Below, piece by piece: positions 7,630-17,167 of a DNA stretch of 64,000 nt. Source of the stretch: Neisseriaceae bacterium CLB008. GTDB lineage: Bacteria > Pseudomonadota > Gammaproteobacteria > Burkholderiales > Neisseriaceae. A model generated the notes under the pieces. It had not been told where the DNA came from and searched no databases. It saw only the letters and a list, made by a program, of their open reading frames with translations. The first letter of the stretch is position 1. Each line of letters begins with the position of its first letter. The translations under genes and the position numbers were made by a program. The stretch is taken from assembly GCA_041228285.1 (NCBI GenBank), contig CP166133.1, positions 2,203,380 to 2,267,379 of the forward strand. Direction: 5' to 3'.

Positions 7630-9666
7630 TTAAAACTGATATTCTGCGGTCACGCCGACGGCACGAGGACGCTGTACCAGCGCATCGTGGCGATCTTTTG
7701 CAGGAATGAAAATGTCGTGGCCAGAATCAAAAATATTGTGGGCATAAAGACCAATTCGGCCAGACTTGAAGCGATAGCCGGCATACAGATTCACCTGGGT
7801 GTAGGCATCAATCTTGCCTAGGCTGTCGTTTTGATAGTTTGAGTAATAATCACCGATGTAGCGCACGTCGCCGCCCACGTCCCAGCCGTTGCCAAACTGG
7901 TAGTCCACACCACTACTTAAGGTCAACGACGGCGCTCGAGTCAGCTGATTGCCTTCTAGGCCGCTGTCGGCATAGCGCTTAATCTTGGTTTTTAACACCC
8001 CGACCGAACCGAGTACTTTCAATTTAGCGGTGGCATGCCAACTGCCTGAAAATTCCGCGCCATAGGTATGCACTTTTTCGGCATTGCGAATCGCCACCGA
8101 GCCCACGCCCAAGTAGTAAGGCAGCTGCATGTCTTTATAATCATTAAAGAATACATTGCTGCTTAACTCAAAGCGGCGCTCATCATTGCGGTAACGGTGA
8201 TACAGCTCATAATTCCACACGTATTCTGGATCAAAGGCATAGCTCACAATGGGTTGATCAAACGTAATGCCGGCGCCGCCAGGGTTGTAGCCGCGCGACA
8301 CTTGAACGCCCGCCACCGTCTGGTCAGAAGGCTTCCAAGCCAAATCCACGCGAGGTAAAAACACCGTTAGGGTTTTATCCAGATCGACGCGCACATTGTT
8401 GCTGCCGCCGTGGCGCTGGTGCGATTCCCGCTCAATGCGGCTGGCTAAGGTCACGTCAAACGTTGGCGTGGCGGCAAACGTCAATTCACCAAAAATCGCC
8501 TGTGTTTTGGTTTTGTCATCGAAATAATTCCGATTCGGCATCAAATCCACGGTTTCATCCTGCTTACCGGCAAAATAATGCAGCCCCACCAAACCGCTCA
8601 GCCTTTTGTCTTCAGTGTTAAACCGCAGCATCGGCTCGATCTGCACTTCATGTCCATCTAGCTTTGCCGGCGTGCCCTTAGGCATCGGCAAAGCGAGGCG
8701 ATCATTGTCAAACTGGGTGTAAATGAATTTGTTTTCAAACGACCACTGCGGATTGAGGCGATAATGCACGTCCCAAATGCCGCTGGTGGCCGAGGTTTCG
8801 AACACCGGGCGCTCGGGCGAATAGCGCATGCTGCCGGGGTTGTCTAAAGCCTCGTTTTGCGGCGCGCGCGATTTCACATGGTTGATCGTGAGACGGCTGT
8901 AAAAGTCGGGGAAGGCTGACGGCGTAAACAGTAGCTTGGCGCGAGTCGTCGTGGTTTCAATTTTGCGTGGGTCACCGGCCTCGGGGTAATATTTCAGCTT
9001 CACAAAGCTCTCACGCTTTTGCCTGTCGACGCTGAGGCGGAACGACAGTTCCTCTTCAATCAACGGCCCCGACACCATGGCCGCGGTCTGGCTGCTGTTT
9101 TGATTGCCGACGCCCAGCTTCACTGCCCCCTCCCACACATCACTCGGGTCGTTAGAGGTTAAAACAATGGCGCCAGCAATGGCGTTCTTACCTTGGGCCA
9201 AGCTTTGCGGCCCGCGTAAAACCTCAACTTGCTTGATGTCCCACAGCGACTGGCTACCAAAGGCAAATTCATTATAAGTGGCCGAACGGCCATCCACGGC
9301 AAGGTTTAGCCGTGGCCGCGTTCCGGCAAAAAACGCCACCGCCCCTTGAGCCGGCCCTGAGCCATCAATGCCCCGAACCGTGGGCAAATCATTGCCCGAA
9401 CCTAAATCAACGGTGTTGACCGTCATTTTCAATACGTCTGAGGCCGTGGTGGGATTGGCACTGGTTTTCAAACGCTTACGGTCAAAAACGTCGACGCTGG
9501 TGCTGGTGTCAAACTTCGTACGCTTATTTTTTTCGCCCATCACCACCACATCCGTCAGCTGCGCTTCCGGCTCTGGCGTATCCGCTAAAGCATGGGGTTG
9601 AGAAAGGGTGTATACACCCGCGGCAAGGGCCAAACTGAGTTTTTTTATGTTCACAAGGCAAACCAT
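7630..9666 (-). CDS. TonB-dependent ferric-siderophore receptor (FyuA-like)
   Basis: A 678-residue outer-membrane receptor. A signal peptide (hydrophobic run SLALAAGVYTL, cleavage probably after QPHALA) is followed by the TonB-box region LTDVVVMGE, a plug domain with VEVLRGPQSLAQGKNAIAGAI, and a 22-strand barrel ending in an aromatic residue (VTAEYQF), the usual beta-barrel assembly signal. Length is close to the yersiniabactin/pesticin receptor FyuA. It is the first gene of the operon and sits downstream of a Fur-box-like sequence, so iron repression is expected. The nearby absence of non-ribosomal peptide synthetase genes suggests uptake of a foreign siderophore. Confidence 0.88.
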   Translation of the reverse strand: MVCLVNIKKLSLALAAGVYTLSQPHALADTPEPEAQLTDVVVMGEKNKRTKFDTSTSVDVFDRKRLKTSANPTTASDVLKMTVNTVDLGSGNDLPTVRGIDGSGPAQGAVAFFAGTRPRLNLAVDGRSATYNEFAFGSQSLWDIKQVEVLRGPQSLAQGKNAIAGAIVLTSNDPSDVWEGAVKLGVGNQNSSQTAAMVSGPLIEEELSFRLSVDRQKRESFVKLKYYPEAGDPRKIETTTTRAKLLFTPSAFPDFYSRLTINHVKSRAPQNEALDNPGSMRYSPERPVFETSATSGIWDVHYRLNPQWSFENKFIYTQFDNDRLALPMPKGTPAKLDGHEVQIEPMLRFNTEDKRLSGLVGLHYFAGKQDETVDLMPNRNYFDDKTKTQAIFGELTFAATPTFDVTLASRIERESHQRHGGSNNVRVDLDKTLTVFLPRVDLAWKPSDQTVAGVQVSRGYNPGGAGITFDQPIVSYAFDPEYVWNYELYHRYRNDERRFELSSNVFFNDYKDMQLPYYLGVGSVAIRNAEKVHTYGAEFSGSWHATAKLKVLGSVGVLKTKIKRYADSGLEGNQLTRAPSLTLSSGVDYQFGNGWDVGGDVRYIGDYYSNYQNDSLGKIDAYTQVNLYAGYRFKSGRIGLYAHNIFDSGHDIFIPAKDRHDALVQRPRAVGVTAEYQF

Positions 9667-9791
9667 ATTAAGGATCTTTTAAGCCACTCACGGCCAAGCT
9701 TAAAAGACAGATTGATGAAATGAACCGACGATACTTTACAAAATACGTATAAATTTACTAATTTTGTAAATATACTCATTTAATGTTAATA

Positions 9792-9810
9792 TTGCAAATC
9801 ATTCTTATTT
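9792..9810 (-). promoter_or_regulatory. Candidate Fur box upstream of the receptor operon
   Basis: TTGCAAATCATTCTTATTT, about 130 bases before the receptor start in an A+T-rich stretch, matches the general proteobacterial Fur pattern (AAATNATTCTNATTT-like). The site was judged by eye; no score was calculated. Confidence 0.5.
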
Positions 9811-9924
9811 AGATCGACATAAAAAAATCAGACTCAGCACCGCCGCGGTATCGCCTCTAGACAGGGCGTTATATAATGCGGCCAACAATCATCAAAAATA
9901 ACAAAATCTTAGACCGAGATCCGC

Positions 9925-10509
9925 ATGCAAAAAACCAACCGGACACAGCAAGACCTCTACCAAGCCGCCCTCGTGCTGTTTTCGCAACACGGCTGGCTAC
10001 GGGTGTCGATTGAAGACATCTGCGCCGAAGCGCAGACCAGTCGGGTAACCTTTTATAAATATTTTAGAAATAAAAAAGACATACTTAAAGAAATTCTGGT
10101 CGACCACAAAGATCGAATCCGCGCCGGCTTCACCCGCTTAGCCGATCAAGAATCCACGCTAGAGGCCATTATTACCGGCATTTACGCCCTACAAAAACAG
10201 GCCTTGAATTCACTGTACTCACCGCCTATGCTGCACGACATGGCCCATCATAAAGACCCAGAACTGACGGCTTTTTTTAAAGCTCTAGAAGCCGATAAAT
10301 ACGCCTTCATGGCGCAGTTTTTTCACGGTTTACAGCAAAAGAAGTTAATCAATGAGCGCTTTCCCGTCCCCTTGATGAACGCCTATCTGCAACTCATCGA
10401 TCAGATGATGCACAGCCCCACAGTACAGGCTGAGTATCAAGACAAGCTGACCCAGCTACCCGAAGATGTGCTGCAGCTGATCATTTATGGGTTTGCACCG
10501 CGCGATTAG
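9925..10509 (+). CDS. TetR/AcrR-family transcriptional regulator
   Basis: A 194-residue regulator with an N-terminal TetR helix-turn-helix (about residues 8-55: YQAALVLFSQHGW, then VSIEDICAEAQTSRVTFYKY and FRNKKDIL) and a divergent ligand-binding C-terminal domain. It is transcribed away from the siderophore operon, with 258 bases between, and has a TATAAT at 9872-9877 about 48 bases before its start. Position suggests it adds a second control layer to the receptor/transporter genes, or controls only itself; the effector is unknown. No motif in the C-terminal half points to a ligand. Confidence 0.8.
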   Translation: MQKTNRTQQDLYQAALVLFSQHGWLRVSIEDICAEAQTSRVTFYKYFRNKKDILKEILVDHKDRIRAGFTRLADQESTLEAIITGIYALQKQALNSLYSPPMLHDMAHHKDPELTAFFKALEADKYAFMAQFFHGLQQKKLINERFPVPLMNAYLQLIDQMMHSPTVQAEYQDKLTQLPEDVLQLIIYGFAPRD

Positions 10510-10600
10510 TTGACGTCGGCAGGCACGCTACGCCTTACCCACCCCATAGCGCATATTTTTCTGACATCTGCGCCCCAATCTTGTATGCTAATGACTTAAA

Positions 10601-10624
10601 AATGGGCCTATGGCGTGGCCCATT
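10601..10624 (+). other. Hairpin between tetR-type gene and oxidoreductase gene
   Basis: AATGGGCC and GGCCCATT form a perfect 8-bp stem around an 8-base loop. No T-tract follows, so it is at best a weak terminator or an mRNA 5' hairpin for the next gene, whose start is 44 bases on. Confidence 0.4.
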
Positions 10625-10667
10625 CCCATGATGACGTACACAACGTCACTGCTACAGGAGTCAAGCT

Positions 10668-11705
10668 ATGTCTCAGAATGCCCACCACAACCGTCAATGG
10701 CTATTGGCCGCTCGACCGCACGGCCAGCCTCAGCCGCAGCATTTTCGCTTAAACCAAGCCACCTTGCCGACGCCTAAAGCCGGCGAGATTCTGTTGCGCA
10801 CCGTGTATTTATCCATCGATCCCTATATGCGGGGCCGCATGAGCGATGCGCCTTCCTACGCCGAACCTGTCGCCGTGGGCGGCATCATGGTCGGCGCCAC
10901 CGTTTGTCGCGTACAGCAATCGGAGCATCCCGACTTTGAAGCCGGTGAATGGGTTGTGGCCTACGGCGGCTGGCAAGACTATTTTTGCAGCAACGGCAGC
11001 GATTTATTAAAGCTGCCGCCTGATTTAGCCCACCCTTCTTACGCCCTGGGTATTTTAGGCATGCCTGGGTTTACCGCCTATATGGGCCTACTCGACATTG
11101 GCCAGCCCAAGATCGGTGAAACCTTGGTCGTGGCCGCCGCTACTGGCCCCGTCGGCGCCACCGTGGGGCAAATCGCCAAAATCAAAGGCGCAAAAGTGGT
11201 GGGTGTGGCCGGTGGCCCAGAGAAATGCCAACACGCCGTGGGCGTTTTGGGCTTTGACGCCTGCCTCGACCATCGAGCGCCGGACTTTGCCGAACAGCTT
11301 AAAGCCGCCTGCCCTAAAGGCATTGACGTGTATTATGAAAACGTCGGTGGTAAGGTGTTTGACGCCGTTTTGCCGCTGCTCAATAGCTGTGCCCGCATCC
11401 CGGTTTGTGGCTTAATTTCACAATACAACCTCACCGAATTACCGCCTGGGCCCGATCGTCTGTCTCTACTCATGGCCACCATTTTGACCAAGCGCATCAG
11501 TATGCGTGGCTTCATCGTGTTTGATGACTACGGCCCCGAGTTTCCTGAATTCATGCAGCAAATGAGCGAATGGCTGGCCTCAGGCCAAGTGAAATACCGT
11601 GAGCACAGAATAGACGGCTTCGAACAGGCACCACAGGCCTTAATCGACGTATTAAACGGCCACAATTTTGGCAAAGTGGTGATTCAGGTCGGCCCTGATG
11701 AATAG
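10668..11705 (+). CDS. NADPH-dependent zinc-free oxidoreductase (CurA-like MDR family)
   Basis: The product has 345 residues and belongs to the medium-chain dehydrogenase/reductase group of double-bond reductases (curcumin reductase CurA, leukotriene B4 12-hydroxydehydrogenase). N-terminal GroES-like domain with IDPYMRGRMSD, then a Rossmann domain with AATGPVGATVGQIAK and the NADP-type VVGVAGGPEKC, and a characteristic YYENVGGKVFDAV segment. It lacks zinc ligands. These enzymes reduce alpha,beta-unsaturated ketones or aldehydes. It has its own ribosome-binding site (CAGGAG) and is flanked by terminator-like hairpins, so it is a single-gene unit; a detoxifying role beside the aromatic island is possible but unproven. 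Confidence 0.83.
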   Translation: MSQNAHHNRQWLLAARPHGQPQPQHFRLNQATLPTPKAGEILLRTVYLSIDPYMRGRMSDAPSYAEPVAVGGIMVGATVCRVQQSEHPDFEAGEWVVAYGGWQDYFCSNGSDLLKLPPDLAHPSYALGILGMPGFTAYMGLLDIGQPKIGETLVVAAATGPVGATVGQIAKIKGAKVVGVAGGPEKCQHAVGVLGFDACLDHRAPDFAEQLKAACPKGIDVYYENVGGKVFDAVLPLLNSCARIPVCGLISQYNLTELPPGPDRLSLLMATILTKRISMRGFIVFDDYGPEFPEFMQQMSEWLASGQVKYREHRIDGFEQAPQALIDVLNGHNFGKVVIQVGPDE

Positions 11706-11719
11706 CCCGCCAGCAACAA

Positions 11720-11743
11720 AAAACCAGCCCGAGGGCTGGTTTT
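11720..11743. terminator. Bidirectional terminator between oxidoreductase and hca operon
   Basis: AAAACCAGCC and GGCTGGTTTT pair around CGAG. A-runs on the left and T-runs on the right let it serve both converging genes. Confidence 0.85.
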
Positions 11744-11763
11744 GGCGTTCACGCGAAGACCGC

Positions 11764-12996
11764 TTAAATACATAAGGTTTTGAGCTTCACCGCCTCATCG
11801 CTCAGCAAAGTTGCGTCTAATGGCTTTTGCGCCGCTATCAGCTGGCGGCAAAAGCGCACGTCACGACCCATGTTCACCGCCACCGCCCCCACCAAGACAC
11901 CTGCGTCATCTAAACCAAACAAGATGAACTGATCATTCGCCATCTCACCGCGGCACACCCAGCGATCGGCCGCCATGTCGCCCACAAACTGAATATTAAG
12001 CGTGTATTGATCGGTCCAAAACCAGGCCGCTTGATCCTCGGTAGGCGCCAAACCCAAAATCGAACGGGCGATTTTAGCCGCCTGTAGGTTGGCATTTTCC
12101 CACGTTTCACGCCGAGTGTAGCTGCCTTCTGCCGCATTAAAGCAGGTGGCCACATCGCCAGCGGCGTAGATTTTGGGGTCATTGGTTTGCGCTTGGCGGT
12201 GGTCAATCACGATGCCCTGCTGCGTCACCAAGCCAGCGGCCTCTGCCAGCGCCATATTGGGCACCACGCCAATGCCGTAAATCACATCATCCGCCTTAAT
12301 CACTTGGCCACTAGCCAGAGTCAGCTGAATCGATCCAGCAGCATCCTTGGTCGCACTGACGATGTCGGCATCTAGGTGAACGCGCACGCCCTGAGCCTGA
12401 TGGTAGGCCAAGAGATAATCACTGATGGCCACCGGCGCAATGCGCTGCATGACGCGCCCGCCCTGCTCAATCACCGTCACTTCAGCACAACCTAAAGCCA
12501 TAGCGCTGGCCGCCAGCTCAAGGCCAATCACACCACCACCCACCAGGGCCACGCGCCGATTGGGCTGTAGCACCGAGCGCAGTTTATGGGCATCTTCTAA
12601 AGTACGTAAAGTGTGCACTCTATCCGTACCCAAGGCATCCAGCAGCGGCAGTTGGCGAATACGTGCCCCCATACACAACACCAGCTGGGCATAGGCCAAG
12701 ACTTCACCCGTGTCTAAAGTCACCGTTTCGGCCACGCGGTCGATCGCCACCACGGTGGCACCGCTACGATAATCAATGGCTTGTTCGGCAAAATAAGTCG
12801 GCGGCAAGATCGGCGTCGGCGCCGCTTCAGGATTCAATAAGGCATCCTTAGACAGCGGTGGACGTTCATAAGGGTGATGGCCCTCAGCGCCGATCAGCAC
12901 GATGGGCCCAGCGTAGCCATTTTGGCGTAGGTTCACGCACACCATGCTGCCCGCTTGGCCTGCGCCCACGATGATGATGGGATGAGTCATGTTCAT
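11764..12996 (-). CDS. hcaD: Phenylpropionate/cinnamate dioxygenase ferredoxin reductase
   Basis: A 410-residue FAD/NADH protein that passes electrons to the Rieske ferredoxin of the dioxygenase. It has an N-terminal FAD-binding GAGQAGS motif in PIIIVGAGQAGSMVC, the family block HHPYERPPLSKD, an NAD-binding VALVGGGVIGLELAA around residue 150, and the second FAD motif IYAAGDVA. The chosen ATG at 12996 overlaps the stop of mhpB in an ATGA arrangement; the longer frame runs into that gene. It is the last gene of the hca operon, as in E. coli, except that mhpB is inserted just before it. A shared terminator lies 20 bases downstream. Confidence 0.88.
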   Translation of the reverse strand: MNMTHPIIIVGAGQAGSMVCVNLRQNGYAGPIVLIGAEGHHPYERPPLSKDALLNPEAAPTPILPPTYFAEQAIDYRSGATVVAIDRVAETVTLDTGEVLAYAQLVLCMGARIRQLPLLDALGTDRVHTLRTLEDAHKLRSVLQPNRRVALVGGGVIGLELAASAMALGCAEVTVIEQGGRVMQRIAPVAISDYLLAYHQAQGVRVHLDADIVSATKDAAGSIQLTLASGQVIKADDVIYGIGVVPNMALAEAAGLVTQQGIVIDHRQAQTNDPKIYAAGDVATCFNAAEGSYTRRETWENANLQAAKIARSILGLAPTEDQAAWFWTDQYTLNIQFVGDMAADRWVCRGEMANDQFILFGLDDAGVLVGAVAVNMGRDVRFCRQLIAAQKPLDATLLSDEAVKLKTLCI

Positions 12997-13940
12997 ACCG
13001 ACTCCACTGGCGCCGCCGTCATCATACCCATGCCGGCAATCCATTCTTGGATCGGCTCATAGTATTCAATCGTGGCGTCGTAGGCGCCAAACTCAGACAG
13101 CGCCGCAAAAGCCGCAATCCAGGCCCGAATTTCCTGCCCACCCTTGCCGCCTTCAAGCAGAATCTCTTCATTACTTAAGGCTGCCAAGCGCGTAAAATCG
13201 CCATCTTTAAACGTTTGCAACAAGGCTTTATCCCATGCTGGATTCAACGGAATCGCCGGGCCTTCGCCACGCGACAAAGCTTGACCAACGGCCACAATTT
13301 TATTCTGGCGAGTGGCGCGTGCTTCGGCGCTGGGATTGCGCCCTGCAATCAAAAACTGCTCCACCTCTGGCGGGACGCTGCCCATTTGCGGTGTGGGCGG
13401 ATCGTGTGATAGCCCACCCGAACCCAAGATCAAAATCCGCTCTTGCCGCTGAGCCAACCATTTTCCGACCGAACGACCCAACGCCACCGCTCGTCGACAA
13501 GGCGCTAAAGGGTTAGCGGCCGCATTTAAAAATACGGGAATCGTCGGATAGCGATCGATGTCGCCACACAATAAGGTCAACGGCTGAGTCATGCCGTGAT
13601 CGGCCTGCATTTGATAGGAATAAGCCACGTCGACATCGCTGTTCAAAACGTGTTCAACCAAGTTCAACGCCAAATCTTGCGGCACCGAAATAGGCCCTGA
13701 GCCAATGTCCCAATCGCCAGCAGCCTGAGCACGCACGCCAATGCAGGCGGCCGGCATTAAATCGTAAAAAAAACCATTAAAGTGATCGGGCCCAAACACC
13801 ACGACAAGCTCGGGATCATAGGCTTTAACTTCATCAGCCAGTCGCGCAAATGCGGCTCTGGCTGCTACTTCCACCTCAGCCGGTGGATGGCAAAAATCCA
13901 TCATCGGCGTGTGCGACACGCACATTAACTTAACGCTCAT
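12993..13940 (-). CDS. mhpB: 2,3-dihydroxyphenylpropionate 1,2-dioxygenase (extradiol, LigB type)
   Basis: The product has 315 residues, the length of E. coli MhpB, and cleaves the ring of 2,3-dihydroxyphenylpropionate (or its cinnamate analogue) next to the hydroxyls. The N-terminus KLMCVSHTPMMDF, the iron-site region VVFGPDHFNGFFYDLMPA, the catalytic-base region MQADHGMTQPLTLL and ILGSGGLSHDPP are characteristic of the class III extradiol enzymes. It overlaps hcaD by 4 bases and lies 38 bases after hcaB. In E. coli this gene is in the separate mhp operon; here it has moved into the hca operon, directly after the dehydrogenase that makes its substrate. Confidence 0.92.
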   Translation of the reverse strand: MSVKLMCVSHTPMMDFCHPPAEVEVAARAAFARLADEVKAYDPELVVVFGPDHFNGFFYDLMPAACIGVRAQAAGDWDIGSGPISVPQDLALNLVEHVLNSDVDVAYSYQMQADHGMTQPLTLLCGDIDRYPTIPVFLNAAANPLAPCRRAVALGRSVGKWLAQRQERILILGSGGLSHDPPTPQMGSVPPEVEQFLIAGRNPSAEARATRQNKIVAVGQALSRGEGPAIPLNPAWDKALLQTFKDGDFTRLAALSNEEILLEGGKGGQEIRAWIAAFAALSEFGAYDATIEYYEPIQEWIAGMGMMTAAPVESV

Positions 13941-13978
13941 GATTACTCCCTTGATGTGTTTTTATTATGTACCGCGGC

Positions 13979-14791
13979 TTACAGATCAAAGCCACCGGCC
14001 GTATGGCGAATGCCGCGTATGCCTAAGCCGGCATCGGCCTGAATCATTACCCCGGTGAGGGTGCGGTTGTTTGCCCGCGAAGCCAAGAGCACAAATGGCC
14101 CGGTAAAATCTTCGGGGCTGGGGAAAAACTGCAGCGGCAAAATGCTGGCAATCGCTTCTGGCGTGCGTGAATCCATGATTTTGGTGTCCGCCTGGCCCAG
14201 AGCTGCTGGGCCGCGTAAATCACTGGCCATGCCGCAAGGGCCCACGCCGTTCACCCTCACTTTAGGCGCCAATTCATAAGCTAGCTCTCGAATCAAGCCC
14301 ACGGCGGCATGCTTGCTGGCGGTGTATAAAGGCCCGCCGCCGCCAGGATAGAAAGCCGAATTAGACAGGCTAAAAATCATGCTGCCCTCTGACTCAATCA
14401 AAGCCGCCGAGGCCGCCTTAGCGCCCAATAGATAGCCTTTTAAGTTCACCGCAAACAGCTCATCAAAGCCGCTGTCTAAGGCCTCGCCCGATAAAGACAC
14501 TAGGCTGGCACCGTGATCCCAAATCGCGGCATTGCCGATAAAGCAATCCAAGCGCCCAAAGGCCGCAATGGCCGCCGCAACGGCACGCTCATTGTCAGCG
14601 TAACGGCTGACGTCACCTTCAACCGCCACCACTTCGGCACCAAACTGCTGGCGCAGATCGGCCACTTTTTGGGCCGATTTTTCCAAAACGGTTACCTTGG
14701 CGCCCTCAGCGATAAAGCGCTGCACCAGAGCCAGCCCAAGGCCAGATCCACCGCCGGTAATCAGCACCGACTGTTCGCTCAACCATCCCAT
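13979..14791 (-). CDS. hcaB: Dihydrodiol dehydrogenase for phenylpropionate
   Basis: A 270-residue short-chain dehydrogenase that oxidises the cis-dihydrodiol made by the HcaEFCD dioxygenase to 2,3-dihydroxyphenylpropionate. Glycine-rich NAD site [14 protein letters not shown] near residue 10, the GNAA motif in [14 protein letters not shown], and the catalytic S/Y/K set within [20 protein letters not shown]. The C-terminal region with [18 protein letters not shown] is typical of the HcaB/BphB branch. Its start codon shares a base with the stop of hcaC, indicating translational coupling in the operon. Confidence 0.9.
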   Translation of the reverse strand: MGWLSEQSVLITGGGSGLGLALVQRFIAEGAKVTVLEKSAQKVADLRQQFGAEVVAVEGDVSRYADNERAVAAAIAAFGRLDCFIGNAAIWDHGASLVSLSGEALDSGFDELFAVNLKGYLLGAKAASAALIESEGSMIFSLSNSAFYPGGGGPLYTASKHAAVGLIRELAYELAPKVRVNGVGPCGMASDLRGPAALGQADTKIMDSRTPEAIASILPLQFFPSPEDFTGPFVLLASRANNRTLTGVMIQADAGLGIRGIRHTAGGFDL

Positions 14792-15111
14792 TAGGCTTCT
14801 CCCAATTCAACGTAGACCTGATCGTTTTCCACCACCACGGGGTAGGTTTTAATCGGATCAGTGGCCGGCAGACACAGCGCCTGCCCTGAACTCAAGCAAA
14901 ACCGCGCCGCATGTAAGGGGCATTCCACCGTGCCATCGTCTTCCACATAGCCATCAGACATAGACGCATTGCCGTGGCTACAGCGGTCATTCATGGCGTA
15001 AAATTTGCCGCCAGAATGAAACACCGCAATGGCTTCTGGCTGACACGCTACTTTGAGGGCTTCGCCCTCGTCTAAATCTGCCACGGCGCAGACCAATAAT
15101 CGAGTACTCAT
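14791..15111 (-). CDS. hcaC: Rieske ferredoxin of phenylpropionate dioxygenase
   Basis: A 106-residue soluble Rieske [2Fe-2S] ferredoxin that carries electrons from HcaD to the oxygenase. Cluster ligands are seen as Cys44-x-His46 (DRCSHGNAS) and Cys64-x2-His67 ([10 protein letters not shown]). It sits between the oxygenase small subunit and the dehydrogenase with single-base stop/start overlaps on both sides. Length and cluster spacing match E. coli HcaC; no unusual residue is seen. Confidence 0.92.
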   Translation of the reverse strand: MSTRLLVCAVADLDEGEALKVACQPEAIAVFHSGGKFYAMNDRCSHGNASMSDGYVEDDGTVECPLHAARFCLSSGQALCLPATDPIKTYPVVVENDQVYVELGEA

Positions 15112-15632
15112 TAAAATAAAACGCTTATATTATGTGATGTTAAAACAACCTGATCCAACACGATGTCGCGGCGGCACACCTGCCAACCCAAGGCGCTGTC
15201 GGTGCGGCGAATGCGGTCTTGGCGCATGCCGGCGTAATAGGTTTCGTCTCGCTCTTTTTGGGAGCGATACAGCAAATAGTTTAGACGTATGTCAAACTCA
15301 TCTTCACTGCCTTCAACCGGCGTCACCTGAATATTGGTGAGCAAGTGGCGGGTGCGCGAAGGGGGTTCTTCCGCCCACGCCATGCCCGTTTCCAAACGCG
15401 CAATGCGCCGTTCCAGCTGATGCTTGTCTTCATTAAAAATCCAAGTGGTCGGCGGCTGTACCGAACGACGGCGGTCGCGCGTTTGGGCGTTGACGCAGGT
15501 GCGCATGGTGTAGTGAATGTCGCTGGCCATCACGTCTAGCCAGTCGCGGAACAGCCAATCGTCCAGCAAGGTCATTTCATGGTATAAAAACTGGCTGATT
15601 TCATGATGAAGCGCTAAAGAGACCGTATTCAT
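15111..15632 (-). CDS. hcaF: Phenylpropionate dioxygenase small (beta) subunit
   Basis: A 173-residue beta subunit with the cone-shaped NTF2-like fold of ring-hydroxylating dioxygenases: [21 protein letters not shown] at the start (written here as two joined segments, [10 protein letters not shown] and [11 protein letters not shown]), then YTMRTC, a central [19 protein letters not shown] and a final DIVLDQVV. It has no catalytic metal and supports assembly of the alpha3beta3 hexamer. It overlaps hcaE by 4 bases and touches hcaC by 1 base. Length agrees with E. coli HcaF. Confidence 0.9.
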   Translation of the reverse strand: MNTVSLALHHEISQFLYHEMTLLDDWLFRDWLDVMASDIHYTMRTCVNAQTRDRRRSVQPPTTWIFNEDKHQLERRIARLETGMAWAEEPPSRTRHLLTNIQVTPVEGSEDEFDIRLNYLLYRSQKERDETYYAGMRQDRIRRTDSALGWQVCRRDIVLDQVVLTSHNISVLF

Positions 15633-16990
15633 GGCTGCAAAACCTCCGCTTTAAAAGCTTCTGTGCGTTCGATGACCTCATCCCAATTGTCTGACATTAA
15701 GAGATCGGCCCAGCGGCGATAGAGGCCGCGCGCAGCGGTTTCAGAGAAAATATAGTTGGTGATACCGGGGATGCCGTCTTCACGACGTTTTTCGTTGCCG
15801 ATGCCCATTTCCATGCACAGCGGCGTGTTGCGGGCACGATGGCCGCGCAAGATTTTTTGAATCTCCACCCAGTTTTCTGAATCATCTTGCTCCAAGAAGC
15901 CAGCAGGACCAAACGCCCGCGTGGCGCTGCGTTCAAACGCATCTTTAACGTCTTGTGGCGCGTCTTTATCGGCAATACAAAAGGCCCACACCTCTACCTT
16001 ATTGGCGCCTTTAGGATGCCAAACCCGCAGCGTTGCCGTGCCGTTTAGCCACGACATAGTCGGGAATAAGGTGTTGTGGCCAGCCAAACGCAAGGCCCGC
16101 ACTTCACCCAAGCGGTCCTCAGCCTCTTGATAGGTGTCGCGAAAATATTGCGACACTTCACCATCCACCCACACGTTGGCGTCGGGCTGTTCGGTGAAGA
16201 AAAAGCCAGAGCCGTGGCCATCTTCGCCGTATTGAATCGCGTCTTTGGCGGTTTCCCAAACGGGTCTGGCCGTTTGGCCAGCGCCGAGCTTTTTGTCGGC
16301 ATCGTCATCGGGCTTAGCACCCAGCACCTGAACCGCAGAGGCATGTGAGAACAGCGCATGATATTGATCGCTGGCGAACTGCTCGGCAGCAAACTTCCAG
16401 TTACACTCGATCTCCCATTTTTGTACCCCGCCGATGATTTCGGTGCCGCCTTCACGGCGATCCAATACGCCGTCTAAATACCAGGCCATGTCGCCCATAT
16501 AGGTCGCCAAATCTGGCGCGCCTTCGTCCCAATTGCCAAAAATAAGGCCTTTATATGAGGCCACGCGCGTCACTTCCTGTAGGCCCCATTTTTCTTTACA
16601 CAGCCCGTGAGGGTAGGCGCGGGTTTCTAGCGGCACCTCGATGAGGGCACCATCGGTACCGTAAGACCAACCGTGATAAGGACAGGTGAAGGCGCGGGTA
16701 TTGCCCGAGTCGGCATAGCTCACCCGCATGGAGCGGTGGCGGCACTGATTCAGGAAGGCTTTGATTGTGCCGTCTTTTTGTCGTACAATCACCACGGGAT
16801 CTTCGCCCATAAATGTATTAAAAAAGTCGCCCGCCTTGGGAATTTGGCTTTCGTGACACAAGAACAACCAACACCGTCCGAACACCCGTTCCAACTCCAG
16901 CTCATAAATGGCTGGATCCGTGTAAATGACCGGCGTCACCCGTCCGTTTTTTGCATCGACTAAGGCATTGAAATCAATTGTTGTACTCAT
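15629..16990 (-). CDS. hcaE: Phenylpropionate/cinnamate dioxygenase large (alpha) subunit
   Basis: The catalytic subunit, 453 residues from the ATG at 16990, which follows AGGAGGAGTG; an upstream in-frame start adds 20 residues with no family support. The N-terminal Rieske domain binds [2Fe-2S] through Cys83-x-His85 (CRHRSM) and Cys103-x2-His106 (CPYHGWSYG). The catalytic domain contains [20 protein letters not shown], where the histidines and a later Asp bind mononuclear iron. It hydroxylates phenylpropionate or cinnamate to the 2,3-dihydrodiol. First gene of a six-gene operon, divergent from hcaR with 177 bases between, the same arrangement as in E. coli. Confidence 0.93.
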   Translation of the reverse strand: MSTTIDFNALVDAKNGRVTPVIYTDPAIYELELERVFGRCWLFLCHESQIPKAGDFFNTFMGEDPVVIVRQKDGTIKAFLNQCRHRSMRVSYADSGNTRAFTCPYHGWSYGTDGALIEVPLETRAYPHGLCKEKWGLQEVTRVASYKGLIFGNWDEGAPDLATYMGDMAWYLDGVLDRREGGTEIIGGVQKWEIECNWKFAAEQFASDQYHALFSHASAVQVLGAKPDDDADKKLGAGQTARPVWETAKDAIQYGEDGHGSGFFFTEQPDANVWVDGEVSQYFRDTYQEAEDRLGEVRALRLAGHNTLFPTMSWLNGTATLRVWHPKGANKVEVWAFCIADKDAPQDVKDAFERSATRAFGPAGFLEQDDSENWVEIQKILRGHRARNTPLCMEMGIGNEKRREDGIPGITNYIFSETAARGLYRRWADLLMSDNWDEVIERTEAFKAEVLQP

Positions 16991-17087
16991 AATAAGCACT
17001 CCTCCTCTTTTGGTCGTGATTGCGCTTCCAGTTTGCCAACTAGCGCTCATTTATTAGGTGTCTACAAGACTGATTCGATCATCAAGC

Positions 17088-17099
17088 TTTACGCGTAAA
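17088..17099. promoter_or_regulatory. Palindromic candidate operator between hcaE and hcaR
   Basis: TTTACGCGTAAA is a perfect 12-bp palindrome in the 177-base divergent region, and TGATTCGATCATCA (17071-17084) just beside it is partly symmetric. Either could be an HcaR site; LysR-type regulators usually bind dyads in this position. No experimental site is known to me for comparison. Confidence 0.35.
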
Positions 17100-17167
17100 C
17101 TGTGAAATATTTTGTTTATGTCGCTTGATACTTTTTTTCTATAATTAAAAAAACAAAGGCGAACCAG

